Origin: Pseudomonas panipatensis
GTDB lineage: Bacteria > Pseudomonadota > Gammaproteobacteria > Pseudomonadales > Pseudomonadaceae
Length of the DNA: 64,000 nt
NCBI RefSeq assembly: GCF_900099785.1
Contig: NZ_FNDS01000003.1
Span: 310,001 to 374,000 of the forward strand
Direction of reading: 5' to 3'
Both the position numbers and the translations under genes were made by a program. The notes beneath the pieces were generated by a model. The model worked only from the letters and a program-made list of their open reading frames with translations. It made no database searches and was not told the DNA's origin. Positions 13,201 to 21,171 of this stretch are shown here, in pieces (position 1 is the stretch's first letter; the number at the start of each line of letters is the position of its first letter).

Positions 13201-14772
13201 CTCGGTTCGGTGGCGGTGCAAGCCGACGGTAGCTGGCAGGCCGATGCGCTCACGCCGTTCGCCGAGGGCCCGCATACGCTGAACGTGGTGGCACAGAGCG
13301 CCGCTGGCGTGCAGAGCGCGCCGGTACAGTGGGACTTCACGGTCGACACCCAGGCGCCTGCCGGCGTCACTGGCTTGCAACTGATCGACGATGTCGGGCG
13401 GATCACCGGTCCGATCGCCCACGGTGGGGTCACCGACGATGCTCGGCCGACCTTCAGCGGCCAGGCCAACGGCGCCGATCTGGTGCAGGTCTACGACGGC
13501 CAGACGCTGCTGGGTTCGGCGGCGGTGCAGGCCGACGGTAGCTGGGCGTTCACCCCGAACGCGCCGCTCGCCGAAGGCAACCATGCGCTGAGCGCAGTGG
13601 CGATGGACACTGCCGGCAATCAGAGCGCACCGAGCGCCGAGTGGAAGTTCGACGTGGATCTGACCGCGCCGGGCAATGTCATCAACCTGGATCTCTACGA
13701 CGACGCCGGCAAGGTGGTCGGTACCGTGGCCAACGGTGGCGTGACCGACGACTCCAAGCCGTTCTACTCCGGCCAGGTCGATTCGCCGGATGCGGTGCTG
13801 GTGTACATCTACGACAAGGGCATGCTCTGGGGTTCGGCCACGGTCGATAGCCAGACCAGCGAGTGGGGCTATCTGCCGTACCTGCCGCTGGATAGCGGCC
13901 AGCACAGCTTCCAGGCCCAGGCCATGGACGCGGCCGGCAACCTCGGCCCGCTGAGCGCGGCGTGGAACTTCTTCCTCGACGGACCCAAGCCGAAAGCGCC
14001 GGCGATCACCAACGTGGTGGATGATTTCGGCACGCAGACGGGTTACCTGCAGAAGGAGGACTACACCGACGACACCACCCCGACCATCAATGGCACGGGT
14101 GCGGCGGGTGCGGTGCTGACCCTCTACGCCAACGATGTGGCGGTGGCTTCGCAGATCATCGATGCGCGGGGCAACTGGACGGTCACCACCAGTGACCTGA
14201 CGTCGATCGCGCATGCGGACGGGTCGGTGAACCTGGTGGCCAAGTCGGTGAACAGTGCTGGCGTGGCCGGTCCGGCCACCGGTGGTTACCTGATCTATCT
14301 GGGTAACGATCCGGACGCGCCGATGCCGGCTGCGTTCTCCGCGCCGTCCGAGGTGGAGACGCAGTCGCTGGTGCAGGCCAAGAGCCTGACGCTGGCCAGC
14401 GTGTCGGCGCAGCCGGTGGTGGAGAGCAGTGTCACGGCATCGAGCGAAACCGCTGTCACCACCCAGGCGGAGCCGCAGGTGGCCAGCGGCGACAGCCTGA
14501 TCCACCACCTGCTCAGCAACGCCGGGCAGGTCGGACAGGCGCAAGGGGAGGGCAGTGGCGCCAGCGCTACCCAGCAGGTTTCGCTGGATATCGGCAAGTT
14601 GCTGGTGAGTCAGCCGACCTACGGTGACGACGCGCTGGACGGCATGGCTCCGTTGCCCGTCACGACGCAAACGGCGCCCGTCGCCGCGAGCCACGTGGAA
14701 ACCACCGCCGCGCAGCCCATCGTGCAGCTTGACCTGCTGACCTTGCAGCAGCAACAGCAGCACCTGGTCTGA
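7204..14772 (+). CDS. Giant Ig-repeat adhesin-like protein (Bap/PA1874-like)
   Basis: This protein of about 2522 residues begins with an 80-residue Ala/Thr-rich head. About 22 Ig-like modules of roughly 100 residues follow, each opening with a DDxGxxxG...TDD pattern (for example DDVGPVTGPIANG then TDDTTPTLSG) and containing GNWSFTP and AGNTGPAS. Modules 4-17 form a higher-order repeat of five module types. The final 170 residues are non-repetitive and end LDLLTLQQQQQHLV. No RTX nonapeptides, signal peptide or sortase motif are seen, so export is probably by a C-terminal type I signal. The ATG at 7204 has a GGAG 10 bp upstream; a TTG at 7141 with AGGAGG is an alternative start. Large Ig-repeat proteins next to Lap/Bap-like exporters mediate adhesion and biofilm formation. 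The TolC-ABC-HlyD operon at 25.9-31.2 kb is the likely exporter, by inference. Confidence 0.88.
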   Translation: MAENTVNNEKDLVQATALPVVDAAELTPTAIDGSVAAAPLALSVSALTSSLQTPRALPPTIGSVLDDNGSIQGPLQQNAYTDDQTPTLSGSGLSVGQVVSVYDNGARLGSVRVKADGTWNYNPTTPLNEGVHTFTVSIDNGVTFSAPFTLHVDITAPNDVDQLLVVDAVGSITGVIDDNGATDDRRPVISGHAQVGDGNTVLVKIYADGNDSTPIGSASVDAATGKWSFTPPADLADGQHSFSFVAVDAAGTPSGEPFADATPSVSFSVDTTPPPPPPTPLSGSEDLIDDVGPVTGTIAKGGMTDDARPTFEGKLQSDSDAVMVKVYDGNTLIGSALVNAADKSWRFEPASDLVPGPHSFSLSTVDAVGNESARNEGWDFTLVDTSVPLPAPVIGMVLDDHGSVSGPLASGDVTDDQSLSVSGTGLVGNTVVLYVDGQPAATAQVDGNGNWQAELPIAGDGAKEITAKLQDGAGRLSPASTPLDVTLDTTAPAKPSDVVATDDVGPVTGPIANGGTTDDTTPTLSGKGEPGGVATISDDGTVLGTALVDGNGNWSFTPDQPLADGPHSLSVTVSDRAGNTGPASDALQFNVESVLPTVNIAVARDAVGSITGDVLDNGATDDKRPTLIGTATANGLVTVHEGAVVLGSVQADANGDWSLRLPQDQSDGAHTYTATVTNAAGKTASDDFTLTVDSQAPARPSIGEVLDDVGAIQGPLSAGAATDDTRPTVQGHDAEPNSLVTVYDNGAPIGSVQADNNGVWSLDLPTLADGPHSLSVTATDAVGNVSQPSAPFAFDVDTVPPQQTVIDRIEVIDDVGPVTGVIADGGKTDDAQPEIRGHVQGSDASSVQVFDGTTLLGTALIDANGNWSLVSPVLASGAHQIEARPLDVAGNPGAMTTPIAFELVDAPTMPLPSAPSIAELLDDHGSVTGPLHSGERTDDSSLTVSGTADANTTVVLFVNGQAAASVAVDASGTWQTELPLSGDGDKAITAKAQDAYGRQGPASNELDVTLDTTAPAKPGPVLATDDVGPVTGPIANGSTTDDTTPTLSGKGEPGGVATISDDGTVLGTALVDGNGDWSFTPDQPLADGPHSISATVSDVAGNTSPASDALQFGVQGVPPMVSITAARDAVGSITGDVLDNGVTDDRRPTLVGTASANGLVVIKEGPVVYGSAVADANGDWQLRLPLNQSEGEHTYTASLTSATGQTASAEFNLTVDSVAPTRPSIDAVMDDVGPYQGLLSPYAITDDANPTVQGSDAEPDSLVKVYDNGVLIGSVQADANGEWSLDLPTLADGLHKLAVSATDAAGNTSLRSAAFNFTVDTAAPTSVIDKIELLDDVGPVTGAIVNGTTTDDTQPELRGHVQGSDASAVAVYDDGILLGVAAIDSRGNWSFTSPDLLAGEHRFSARPLDKAGNAGQASATIDFWVDDGSNPLPSAPTIDEAYDDQGSITGPLSAGQHTDDSSLTVSGTADANTTVLLFVNGQAVASVAVDATGTWQTELPLSGDGAKEITAKAQDAAGRQGPLSSPLDVVLDTTAPAKPSNVVATDDVGQVTGPIANGSTTDDTTPTLSGKGEPGTVATISDGGTLLGSALVDGNGNWSFTPDQPLNEGPHSLSATLTDAAGNTGPASDPLQFGVETLGATVSIRAVLDAVGSITGEVQNGGVTDDPRPILLGNATANALVIVSEGAVVYGSVVADANGDWSLRLPLRQSDGEHTYSALAKTSAGDTANADFSLTVDTLAPARPGIVTVLDDVGGIQGPLAPNALTDDSQPTLQGHAGAAGDRVEVYDNGTLLGTALADANGDWTFTPAQPLADGPHAFTARASDEAGNTSLPSATFALTIDSVAPAQPSDVQAIDNVGSVTGPIASGGVTDDATPTLTGKGEPGSLANVSDNGTLLGSALVDANGDWSFTPSTPLAEGAHSLSATLTDKAGNTSPASDTLDFSVELTAPSVTIVALRDDVGAITGNIAQGGVTDDTLPSLTGMASGAVAVLIFDGQTLLGSVAVQADGSWQADALTPFAEGPHTLNVVAQSAAGVQSAPVQWDFTVDTQAPAGVTGLQLIDDVGRITGPIAHGGVTDDARPTFSGQANGADLVQVYDGQTLLGSAAVQADGSWAFTPNAPLAEGNHALSAVAMDTAGNQSAPSAEWKFDVDLTAPGNVINLDLYDDAGKVVGTVANGGVTDDSKPFYSGQVDSPDAVLVYIYDKGMLWGSATVDSQTSEWGYLPYLPLDSGQHSFQAQAMDAAGNLGPLSAAWNFFLDGPKPKAPAITNVVDDFGTQTGYLQKEDYTDDTTPTINGTGAAGAVLTLYANDVAVASQIIDARGNWTVTTSDLTSIAHADGSVNLVAKSVNSAGVAGPATGGYLIYLGNDPDAPMPAAFSAPSEVETQSLVQAKSLTLASVSAQPVVESSVTASSETAVTTQAEPQVASGDSLIHHLLSNAGQVGQAQGEGSGASATQQVSLDIGKLLVSQPTYGDDALDGMAPLPVTTQTAPVAASHVETTAAQPIVQLDLLTLQQQQQHLV
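8398..12768 (+). repeat. Long-period tandem repeat inside the Ig-repeat adhesin
   Basis: Five Ig-module types recur in fixed order. Copies begin at 8398, 9967 and 11530, giving periods of 1569 and 1563 bp (523 and 521 residues). The third copy lacks the fifth module (the type with RGHVQGSDAS) and ends near 12768, where a second-type module follows. Stretches such as the segment starting CTCGACACCACCGCGCCGG are almost identical between copies. The array probably arose by unequal recombination and can change length. Confidence 0.85.
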
Positions 14773-14821
14773 TCGGCACCGCGCTCCCCGTCCGCTAGCG
14801 GCCGGGGAGCGTTGCAAGCCG

Positions 14822-14854
14822 GGCGGCGCGCTCTCGATGGGCGCGCCGCCTTTT
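14822..14854 (+). terminator. Rho-independent terminator after first adhesin
   Basis: GGCGGCGCGC (14822-14831) pairs with GCGCGCCGCC (14841-14850) around a 9-nt loop and is followed by TTTT. Confidence 0.75.
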
Positions 14855-15010
14855 CATTTGGCTCGCGGGTGGCCAAGGGGTGTCGCCGAGCCGCCGCTTC
14901 GGGCCAGTCGAGCGCACCGAGCGATAGGGCTGCAAGGCGCGGAAACCGGGCGCCGCGGCTTTGAATTCGGTACGCGCTCTGTCCGAAGTTTCCGGCGCAG
15001 GCGAGTGGCC

Positions 15011-15060
15011 GGCTTTATAGGGCGTTCCTTAGATACTTCCTTTGGCTGCCTTCCTAGTAT
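15011..15060 (+). promoter_or_regulatory. Conserved adhesin-regulon promoter element, copy 2
   Basis: GGCTTTATAGG (15011-15021) is followed by the core TTCCTTAGATACTTCC (15025-15040) and TAGTAT (15055-15060). Twelve consecutive bases of the core (TCCTTAGATACT) are identical to copy 1 and the distance to the -10-like hexamer is the same 29 bp. The leader to the ATG at 15186 is about 120 nt. Confidence 0.6.
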
Positions 15061-15185
15061 CGCCCCCGCCGGGCGGGCCTTTTGCGCCATTCCATGGCCT
15101 TGGCACCGGGTCTCGCGACGAGGCCGAGCACGGCCCGCCAGCCTGGCGCTGAGCCGGAGCCGATATCCATACGCAGGAGTTATCC

Positions 15186-18100
15186 ATGACTGACAAGCAA
15201 ACCACTTCCACGGACGGCATCCTCGCTGCCGTCGCCGTGGAAACCAGCAGCACCTCGCAGGCAGGCGTCGCGCCAGTCGCCGAGGTCAGCCCTTCGACCG
15301 CCGTGAACGCTAGCCCTGCCCAGGCAGACGAGGCCGCCTCGACGGCGGCGACCGCCGAGGTGGACGCCGAGAGCGCTGCCGCCGACCAGCAGCCCAGCAT
15401 CATGCTGGTCAGCGACAGTGCCGCCAGTGCCGACAGTGCAGCGGTCGTCAGCGCCAACCAGACCGCGGCCGCCGTGCCGCACGCTGCCCTGGCCGCGGCT
15501 TCGCCAGTGGCGCTGGCTCCTACCGCCGCGCTGCTGTCGTCCAGCGAGACGCCGCATGTCGTGGCGGCGGCTGCCACTCCCCGCGCGCTGCCGCCCACTC
15601 CGGTGCTCGGCCAGGTCCTCGACGACGTGGGCAGCGGCGAGTACCAGGGCCCGCTGCAATCGGGCGGTTATACCGATGACCAGACCCCGACCCTGAGCGG
15701 CGCCGACGCCACTCCGGGCAACCTGATCAAGATCTACGACAACGACCGGCTGATCGGTAGCGTACTGGTGAAGGCCAACGGCACCTGGCTGTTCAACCCG
15801 ACCACGCCATTGCTGGAAGGCCAGCACAGCTTGGTGATCACCGCCACTGACCGCAACAGCGGTGCGGAAAGCGCGCCCAGCCAGGCCTTCAGCATCTTCG
15901 TCGACCTGACCCCGCCCAGCGCGGTGGCCTCGCTCGACAGCCTGTCCAACGAGCAGAACCCGCTGACCACCACCGACCACTCGCCGACCCTGTTCGGCTC
16001 CCTGAGTGCGCCGCTGGCGGCTAACGAGAAGCTGCAGATCAGCCTCGACGGTGGCCAGAGCTGGGCCGACGTCAGCGCGGTGAGCGGCAATCACTGGCAG
16101 TACCAGGACCTGCGCCAGTTGCCGAACGGCACCTACAGCTACGAGCTGCGCGCCATCGACGCCGCTGGTAACGAGGGCGTCGGCAGCACCCAGCAGATCA
16201 CCGTCAACGGCACGGTTCCGCTGCCGCAGATCGACGTGCAGGTCGCCGGTATCGATCCGGACACCGGCGCGCAGGGCGACTTCATCACCAGCGCCTCGAA
16301 GATCAGCCTGTTCGGCACCCTCAGCCAGGCGCTGCCGAGCGGCGCCAAGCTGCAGGTGAGCGTCGACGGCGGGCAGAGCTGGCAGAACGTCGGTACCTCC
16401 GGCACCGACTGGAGCTACGCCGACCTCTCGACCCATGCCCTGGGCAGCAGCACCCACTACCAGTTCCACGTGGTCGACGCCAACGGCCAGGAACTGCCGG
16501 GCAGCCAGGCCGCGCGCGATGTGGCGTTCTTCGCCGACATCGATGCCAGCCTGAGCACCAGCTTCGACATGAGCAGCGATACTGCGGTGGCCATCGTCGG
16601 CGACTACAGCAATGCACAGTCCGCGACCAACCACGACTTCATCACCCGCGACCAGACCCTGGACTTCTCCGGCAAGCTGAGCAGCGCTCTGCAGGTCGGC
16701 CAAGCCCTGCAGGTTTCCCTGGATGGCGGGCAGCACTGGCAGACCATCCTGGCCAACGGCGGCCAACTGTGGAGCTATGCCGCTCCTGAGATCGATGCCA
16801 GCCAGGCGCTCGGCGTCTCGCTGCGGGTGATCGATGCCGCCGGCGCCAGCCTCGACCTGGGTACGCACCAGGTACTGGTCGATCTGGACTCGCCGGCAGC
16901 GCTGGCGAGCATGCCGCAACTGCCAGGCTATACCGCCGCCGGCCAGTTGCTGGCGTTCAGCAGCGACACCTATGGCGTGGCCGAGAGCGGCGCCACCGTG
17001 GCGCTGGTCGAGGACGTCAACTTTGACGGCCGCTACGACGAGGGCCTGGACAAGGTTGTCGGTTACGCTGTGGCCGATGCCGCGGGCAAGTGGAACTTCG
17101 CCGGTTCGCTGAAGGCCGGCGAGCATCAACTGGGCTTCGTCACCTGGGACCAGGCTGGCAACAACTCCGGCTTCGGCCCGCAGGTGCTGACCTACACCCT
17201 CGACCCCACCAGCGGCATCGGCGCCACCACCAGCAGCACCACCTGGGGCGGCACCGTGTACTCGGTGCGCGGTAGCGACACTGCGGCCATGGCGCTGAGC
17301 GCCGACGGCACCTGGTCGTTCTTCCAGAGCGCCGGCTATGCGCTGAACTCCACCTGCTACACCAACTCCGGCTACGTCTACAGCGGCATCGACCAGACCA
17401 GCTACCACGCCAGCTACCTGGCCGAGCCGAAGGACGTCACCGCCTGCGGCGACGGCCATATGCTCAGCAACGCCACCTTCGTCGACTACAACCGCGACGG
17501 GCTGATGGATGTGTTCGCCATGACCAGCGGCACCTCCTACACCCTGCCGGTGTGGACCGCCAACGCCGACGGCAGCTACAGCGCCGGTTCGCTGAAAAAG
17601 CCGAAGGACCTCAACGTCGGCGGCATCATCGCCTGGGACGCCCAGGGCGATGGCTACACCGATCTGATCTACGTCGATAACCAGATCGGCGAGTTCGGCC
17701 GCATCAACAACAACGGCGGCAAGCTGAGCATCGTCGCCGATGCCAAGAGCTGCTGGTTCGGTGGCGAAATCAGCGGCGTCGATATCGACAACAGCGGCTC
17801 CGTCGACCTGGCCGGGCACAACGACCAGTACGGCAGCACCGCCCTGGGCGTGCTGCTGAACAAGGGCGATGGCAGCTTCGCCAGGGAGCAGGAGTTCGCC
17901 AACGTCTTCTACAACCACAACGCCGACGACCTGAAGCAGTACAGCAACGTGGCCGTGGCCATGACCTGGGCCGACTTCAACGGCGACGGCTACCTCGACC
18001 TGTTCCTCGCCCAGGGCGCCACCGGCTCCACCGGCTGGACCGGCAATTCCGATGACAGCCGCATCTACCTGAACAAGGGCGTCGATGCCAGCGGCAAGTG

Positions 18101-19562
18101 GCTGGGCATGGATACCTCCAAGCCCCTGTTCTTCGGTGACGCCATCGGCATCCAGCAGAAGAACGGCATGCCCTTCCACTTCGATGGCGGCCCGTCGTTC
18201 GCCGTGGACTGGAACCACGACGGCAAGGTGGACGTGATCGAGGTGCCGCGGCAGAACGCCGAGTGGTCGCAGACCAACGGCAACATGGCGCCGGTGCTCT
18301 ACCTCAATGACGGCAAGGGCGGTTGGTACGGTTCCGGCCAGGCCATGACCGGCCAGGTCTACGGCAACATCACCGGCGCCGTGGCGGTGGACTACGACTG
18401 GGATGGCGCGGTCGACCTGCTGATGTACCGCACCGCCGGCGTGCACAAGGGCTCGGTGACCGACTCGGCGCCGACCATCCTGGTGCACAACGACAACGCC
18501 GTGGTCTACGGCACCAGCCTGACCCTGCGCATCCTCGACAAGAACGGCATGGACAGCTTCTTCGGCAACACCGTCAAGCTGTACGACTCGAAAGGCCATC
18601 TGGTCGCCACCGAGGTGATCAACCCGCAGTCCAGCGTGACCAGCGACAGCTCGGGTCTGCTGCACTTCTACGGGCTGGACGCCAACGAGGTGTATTCGGC
18701 GCAACTGCTGCGCACCGAGAACGGCCTGAGCAGCAGCGTCGGCGCCATGCCCGTGGAAGGCGGTACCCTGAACCACGCCTGGGGCGGCCTGACCACCGGC
18801 ACCGCCAGCCACGCCTATGTACTGACTGCCGAAGCCGATGGCGCGGTGAACAGCACCCTGGGCGCCGGCATGACCGGCAGCGGCTATGACGACAGCTTCT
18901 TCGCCACCGAAGGCAACGACGCCATCAACGGCGGCGGCGGCTGGAACCTGGCGGTCGATGGCAGCCGCACCTGGAGCGCCACCGGCGGCATGGACGTGGT
19001 CGACTACGGCATGGCCAAGAACGGCGTGCAGGTCAACCTGCAGAGCGGCGTCTCGGTCGGCATGGGCAACGACCTGCTGAAGAACATCGAAGGCCTCAAG
19101 GGCAGCGCCTTCGCCGATGCCTTCAGCGACAACGCCAGCGCCAACCAGTTCGAAGGCCGTGGCGGCAATGACGTGATCTACCTGGGCAACGGTGGCCACG
19201 ATACGCTGATCTACCGCGCCATCGGCGGCGACGCCACGGGCGGCAACGGCCACGACAGCGTCTATGGCTTCAGCGTTGGCAACACGCTGAGCAACGCCAA
19301 TGCCGATGTCATCGACATGCGTGGTCTGCTCGCCTACGGCGGTCCGGTCAACCTGATCCAGGATGGCGCCGTGACCAAGCTGGATGCATCCTCCCAGGGT
19401 CTGCTGAACTTCATCAAGACCAGCGTGGTGGGGAACGACACCCTGATCAGCGTCGATCGCGATGGCGCCGGCACTCAGGTGGGCGCTGCCGATCTGGTGA
19501 CCCTGGTGGGCGTCAAGACCGATCTGCTGAGCCTGCTGCAGAACCACCAGATGATGGTCTGA
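15186..19562 (+). CDS. Ig/FG-GAP/RTX surface protein with type I C-terminal secretion domain
   Basis: The protein has 1458 residues. The N-terminal 135 residues are Ala/Ser/Thr-rich. The first Ig-like module (from about residue 137) closely matches the first module of the neighbouring giant adhesin (compare NGTWLFNPTTPL with DGTWNYNPTTPL). Further Ig-like domains carry the repeated phrase SLDGGQSW. From about residue 768 there are FG-GAP/VCBS-like calcium sites (DYNRDGLMD, DFNGDGYLD, DWNHDGKVD, DYDWDGAVD). From about 1235 there is an RTX-like region (GSGYDDSFFATEGNDAINGG, GRGGNDVIYLGNGGHD). The end LLSLLQNHQMMV fits the C-terminal type I secretion targets of large adhesins. The ATG follows GGAG closely. 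It is likely an exported, calcium-dependent surface protein working with the upstream adhesin. The exporter is inferred to be the operon at 25.9-31.2 kb. Confidence 0.88.
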   Translation: MTDKQTTSTDGILAAVAVETSSTSQAGVAPVAEVSPSTAVNASPAQADEAASTAATAEVDAESAAADQQPSIMLVSDSAASADSAAVVSANQTAAAVPHAALAAASPVALAPTAALLSSSETPHVVAAAATPRALPPTPVLGQVLDDVGSGEYQGPLQSGGYTDDQTPTLSGADATPGNLIKIYDNDRLIGSVLVKANGTWLFNPTTPLLEGQHSLVITATDRNSGAESAPSQAFSIFVDLTPPSAVASLDSLSNEQNPLTTTDHSPTLFGSLSAPLAANEKLQISLDGGQSWADVSAVSGNHWQYQDLRQLPNGTYSYELRAIDAAGNEGVGSTQQITVNGTVPLPQIDVQVAGIDPDTGAQGDFITSASKISLFGTLSQALPSGAKLQVSVDGGQSWQNVGTSGTDWSYADLSTHALGSSTHYQFHVVDANGQELPGSQAARDVAFFADIDASLSTSFDMSSDTAVAIVGDYSNAQSATNHDFITRDQTLDFSGKLSSALQVGQALQVSLDGGQHWQTILANGGQLWSYAAPEIDASQALGVSLRVIDAAGASLDLGTHQVLVDLDSPAALASMPQLPGYTAAGQLLAFSSDTYGVAESGATVALVEDVNFDGRYDEGLDKVVGYAVADAAGKWNFAGSLKAGEHQLGFVTWDQAGNNSGFGPQVLTYTLDPTSGIGATTSSTTWGGTVYSVRGSDTAAMALSADGTWSFFQSAGYALNSTCYTNSGYVYSGIDQTSYHASYLAEPKDVTACGDGHMLSNATFVDYNRDGLMDVFAMTSGTSYTLPVWTANADGSYSAGSLKKPKDLNVGGIIAWDAQGDGYTDLIYVDNQIGEFGRINNNGGKLSIVADAKSCWFGGEISGVDIDNSGSVDLAGHNDQYGSTALGVLLNKGDGSFAREQEFANVFYNHNADDLKQYSNVAVAMTWADFNGDGYLDLFLAQGATGSTGWTGNSDDSRIYLNKGVDASGKWLGMDTSKPLFFGDAIGIQQKNGMPFHFDGGPSFAVDWNHDGKVDVIEVPRQNAEWSQTNGNMAPVLYLNDGKGGWYGSGQAMTGQVYGNITGAVAVDYDWDGAVDLLMYRTAGVHKGSVTDSAPTILVHNDNAVVYGTSLTLRILDKNGMDSFFGNTVKLYDSKGHLVATEVINPQSSVTSDSSGLLHFYGLDANEVYSAQLLRTENGLSSSVGAMPVEGGTLNHAWGGLTTGTASHAYVLTAEADGAVNSTLGAGMTGSGYDDSFFATEGNDAINGGGGWNLAVDGSRTWSATGGMDVVDYGMAKNGVQVNLQSGVSVGMGNDLLKNIEGLKGSAFADAFSDNASANQFEGRGGNDVIYLGNGGHDTLIYRAIGGDATGGNGHDSVYGFSVGNTLSNANADVIDMRGLLAYGGPVNLIQDGAVTKLDASSQGLLNFIKTSVVGNDTLISVDRDGAGTQVGAADLVTLVGVKTDLLSLLQNHQMMV

Positions 19563-19607
19563 CGACCTTCACCGCCCCGGCGCGAGCCGGGGCTCCTGCT
19601 AGCTTTG

Positions 19608-19641
19608 GGCGGTGCCGGCTACGGTCGCACCGCCTTTTTTT
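19608..19641 (+). terminator. Rho-independent terminator after second adhesin
   Basis: GGCGGTGC and GCACCGCC form a stem around an 11-nt loop, followed by seven T. A second GC-rich hairpin (GCCCCGGcgcgaGCCGGGGC, from about 19574) precedes it. Confidence 0.85.
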
Positions 19642-19811
19642 CGCCTGTCGGCCGCTGGCGCCATTGCCGCCACTGAGCGCGCCTTGCCGCCAGGTCGTCG
19701 GTCGTCTGCGTCGCCGCTGCCGCAGGTCGCGGCCGCTCTAGCACGCGCCTTGTTGGTTCGTAGGGAAAGCTCCTACATCCGTAGGACGAATTCCTGCCGG
19801 CGAACTCGGAT

Positions 19812-21161
19812 ATGCCCGGTTTTGCCGCGCGCGAGCAATCGGTAGAAAGACCGCCTTCCAAACGGCAACCCGAACGGTCCCCGACCTTGACCCATCCAAC
19901 ACCGCTTTTCCGCCGCGAAGCCTTGCAAGGGCAGGGCGCGCAATGGCTCGGTTCCATCATCCTGGTGCGGCCGTTGTCGTTCACCCTGCTGACCGCCTTA
20001 GCCAGTGCGCTGGCGCTGGTGGTGGTGGGCTTTTTCATCTGGGGCAGCTACACCAAGCGCAGCACTGTGGTCGGGCAACTGGTGCCGGTCAGCGGCCAGG
20101 CGAAGATCTATGCGCCGCAGATGGGCGTGATCACCGAACGGCCGGTCCACGAAGGGCAGAAGGTCGAGCGCGGGCAGACCCTGTTGAGCCTGTCCAGCGA
20201 GCGCTACGGCAACCAGCAGCAGCCGGTGCAGGCCGGCATCAGCCAGCAGTTGCAGGACAGCCGCCAGTCGCTGGAGGAGCAGTTGCGCAAATTGCAGCGC
20301 CTGCAGGACGACGAGCGCCGCAGCCTCACCGCTAAGGTTGCCAGCCTGCGCACCGAGCTGGCCACCCAGGGCGCGCAGTTGCAGAGCCAGGGCAAGCTGG
20401 TGGCGATCGCCAGCGATGCCGAGGGGCGTTACCAGGGGCTGATGGACAAGGGCTATATCTCCATGGACCAGTTCCAGCAGCGCCAGGGCGAACTGCTCGG
20501 CCAGCGCCAGACCTTGCAGCGCCTGGAGCGCGAGCGCATGACCCTGCAACAGGAACTGCGCGAGCGCGACAGCGACCTGGCCGGCCTCGATGCGCGGCAC
20601 GCCAACCAGCAGGCCGAGGTGCGCCGCCAGCTCTATTCGGTGCAACAGCAACTGGCCGAAAGCGAAGCCAAGCGCACGCTGCGCATCGTCGCGCCGCAGG
20701 ACGGCATCGCCACCGCGGTGTTCGCCGAGATCGGCCAGTCGGTGGACCCGTCGCGGCCGCTGCTGAGCATCGTCCCGGAGAACGCGCAACTGGTCGCCGA
20801 ACTCTACGCGCCGAGCCGCGCGGTGGGCTTCATCAAGGTCGGCGACCCGGCGCTGATCCGCTACCAGGCCTATCCCTACCAGAAATTCGGCCAGTACCAC
20901 GGCAAGGTGCTGTCGATCTCGCGCACCACGGTGCCTTTCAACGAGCTGGCGAGCATGGCCGGCGCGGTGCCGGGGATCGGCCAGAGCGGCGAGCAGTACT
21001 ACCGCATCCGCGTGCAGTTGGATGAGCAGCAGATCCAGGCCTACGGCCAGCCGCGCAGCCTGCAGAGCGGCATGCTGCTGGAGGCCGACCTGTTGCAGGA
21101 AACCCGCAAACTCTACGAATGGGTTCTCGAACCCCTCTACAGCCTGACCGGCAAGCTCTGA
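19812..21161 (+). CDS. CvaA-type HlyD adaptor of peptide exporter (system B)
   Basis: The protein has 449 residues. A short cytoplasmic N-terminus with the CvaA-like phrase LFRREALQ (about residue 32) is followed by one membrane helix (about 55-75, LASALALVVVGFFIWGSY). Then come the lipoyl half (GQLVPVSGQAKIYAPQMGVI), a long coiled coil (about 135-300) and the beta-barrel end (LRIVAPQDGIATAVFAEIGQ). It matches adaptors of colicin V-type exporters rather than the larger LapC type. The ATG at 19812 has no strong ribosome binding site, and a TTG at 19887 is another possible start. The C39-peptidase exporter follows 10 bp downstream and a TolC gene after that, forming one operon. It should span the periplasm for the double-glycine peptide encoded at 25273. 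Confidence 0.88.
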   Translation: MPGFAAREQSVERPPSKRQPERSPTLTHPTPLFRREALQGQGAQWLGSIILVRPLSFTLLTALASALALVVVGFFIWGSYTKRSTVVGQLVPVSGQAKIYAPQMGVITERPVHEGQKVERGQTLLSLSSERYGNQQQPVQAGISQQLQDSRQSLEEQLRKLQRLQDDERRSLTAKVASLRTELATQGAQLQSQGKLVAIASDAEGRYQGLMDKGYISMDQFQQRQGELLGQRQTLQRLERERMTLQQELRERDSDLAGLDARHANQQAEVRRQLYSVQQQLAESEAKRTLRIVAPQDGIATAVFAEIGQSVDPSRPLLSIVPENAQLVAELYAPSRAVGFIKVGDPALIRYQAYPYQKFGQYHGKVLSISRTTVPFNELASMAGAVPGIGQSGEQYYRIRVQLDEQQIQAYGQPRSLQSGMLLEADLLQETRKLYEWVLEPLYSLTGKL

Positions 21162-21171
21162 GGATCGCCGC

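Larger units (their letters stand above)
14773..15185. other. Intergenic region between the two adhesin genes
   Basis: This 413 bp holds no gene. It contains a GC hairpin at 14782-14809 (GCTCCCCG/CGGGGAGC) and an intrinsic terminator at 14822-14854 for the first adhesin. The second copy of the conserved regulon element (15011-15060) and the GGAG ribosome binding site of the second adhesin complete it. The part between 14860 and 15010 shows nothing recognisable. Confidence 0.6.

Noticed and set aside
7153-14817. Minus-strand frame of 2554 codons opposite the first adhesin
   Set aside because: It mirrors the repetitive plus-strand gene and is His/Arg/Gly-rich with no domain; a shadow caused by high GC content and repeats.
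15180-19547. Minus-strand frame of 1455 codons opposite the second adhesin
   Set aside because: A shadow of the real gene; composition His/Val/Ala-rich, no known motif, no ribosome binding site.
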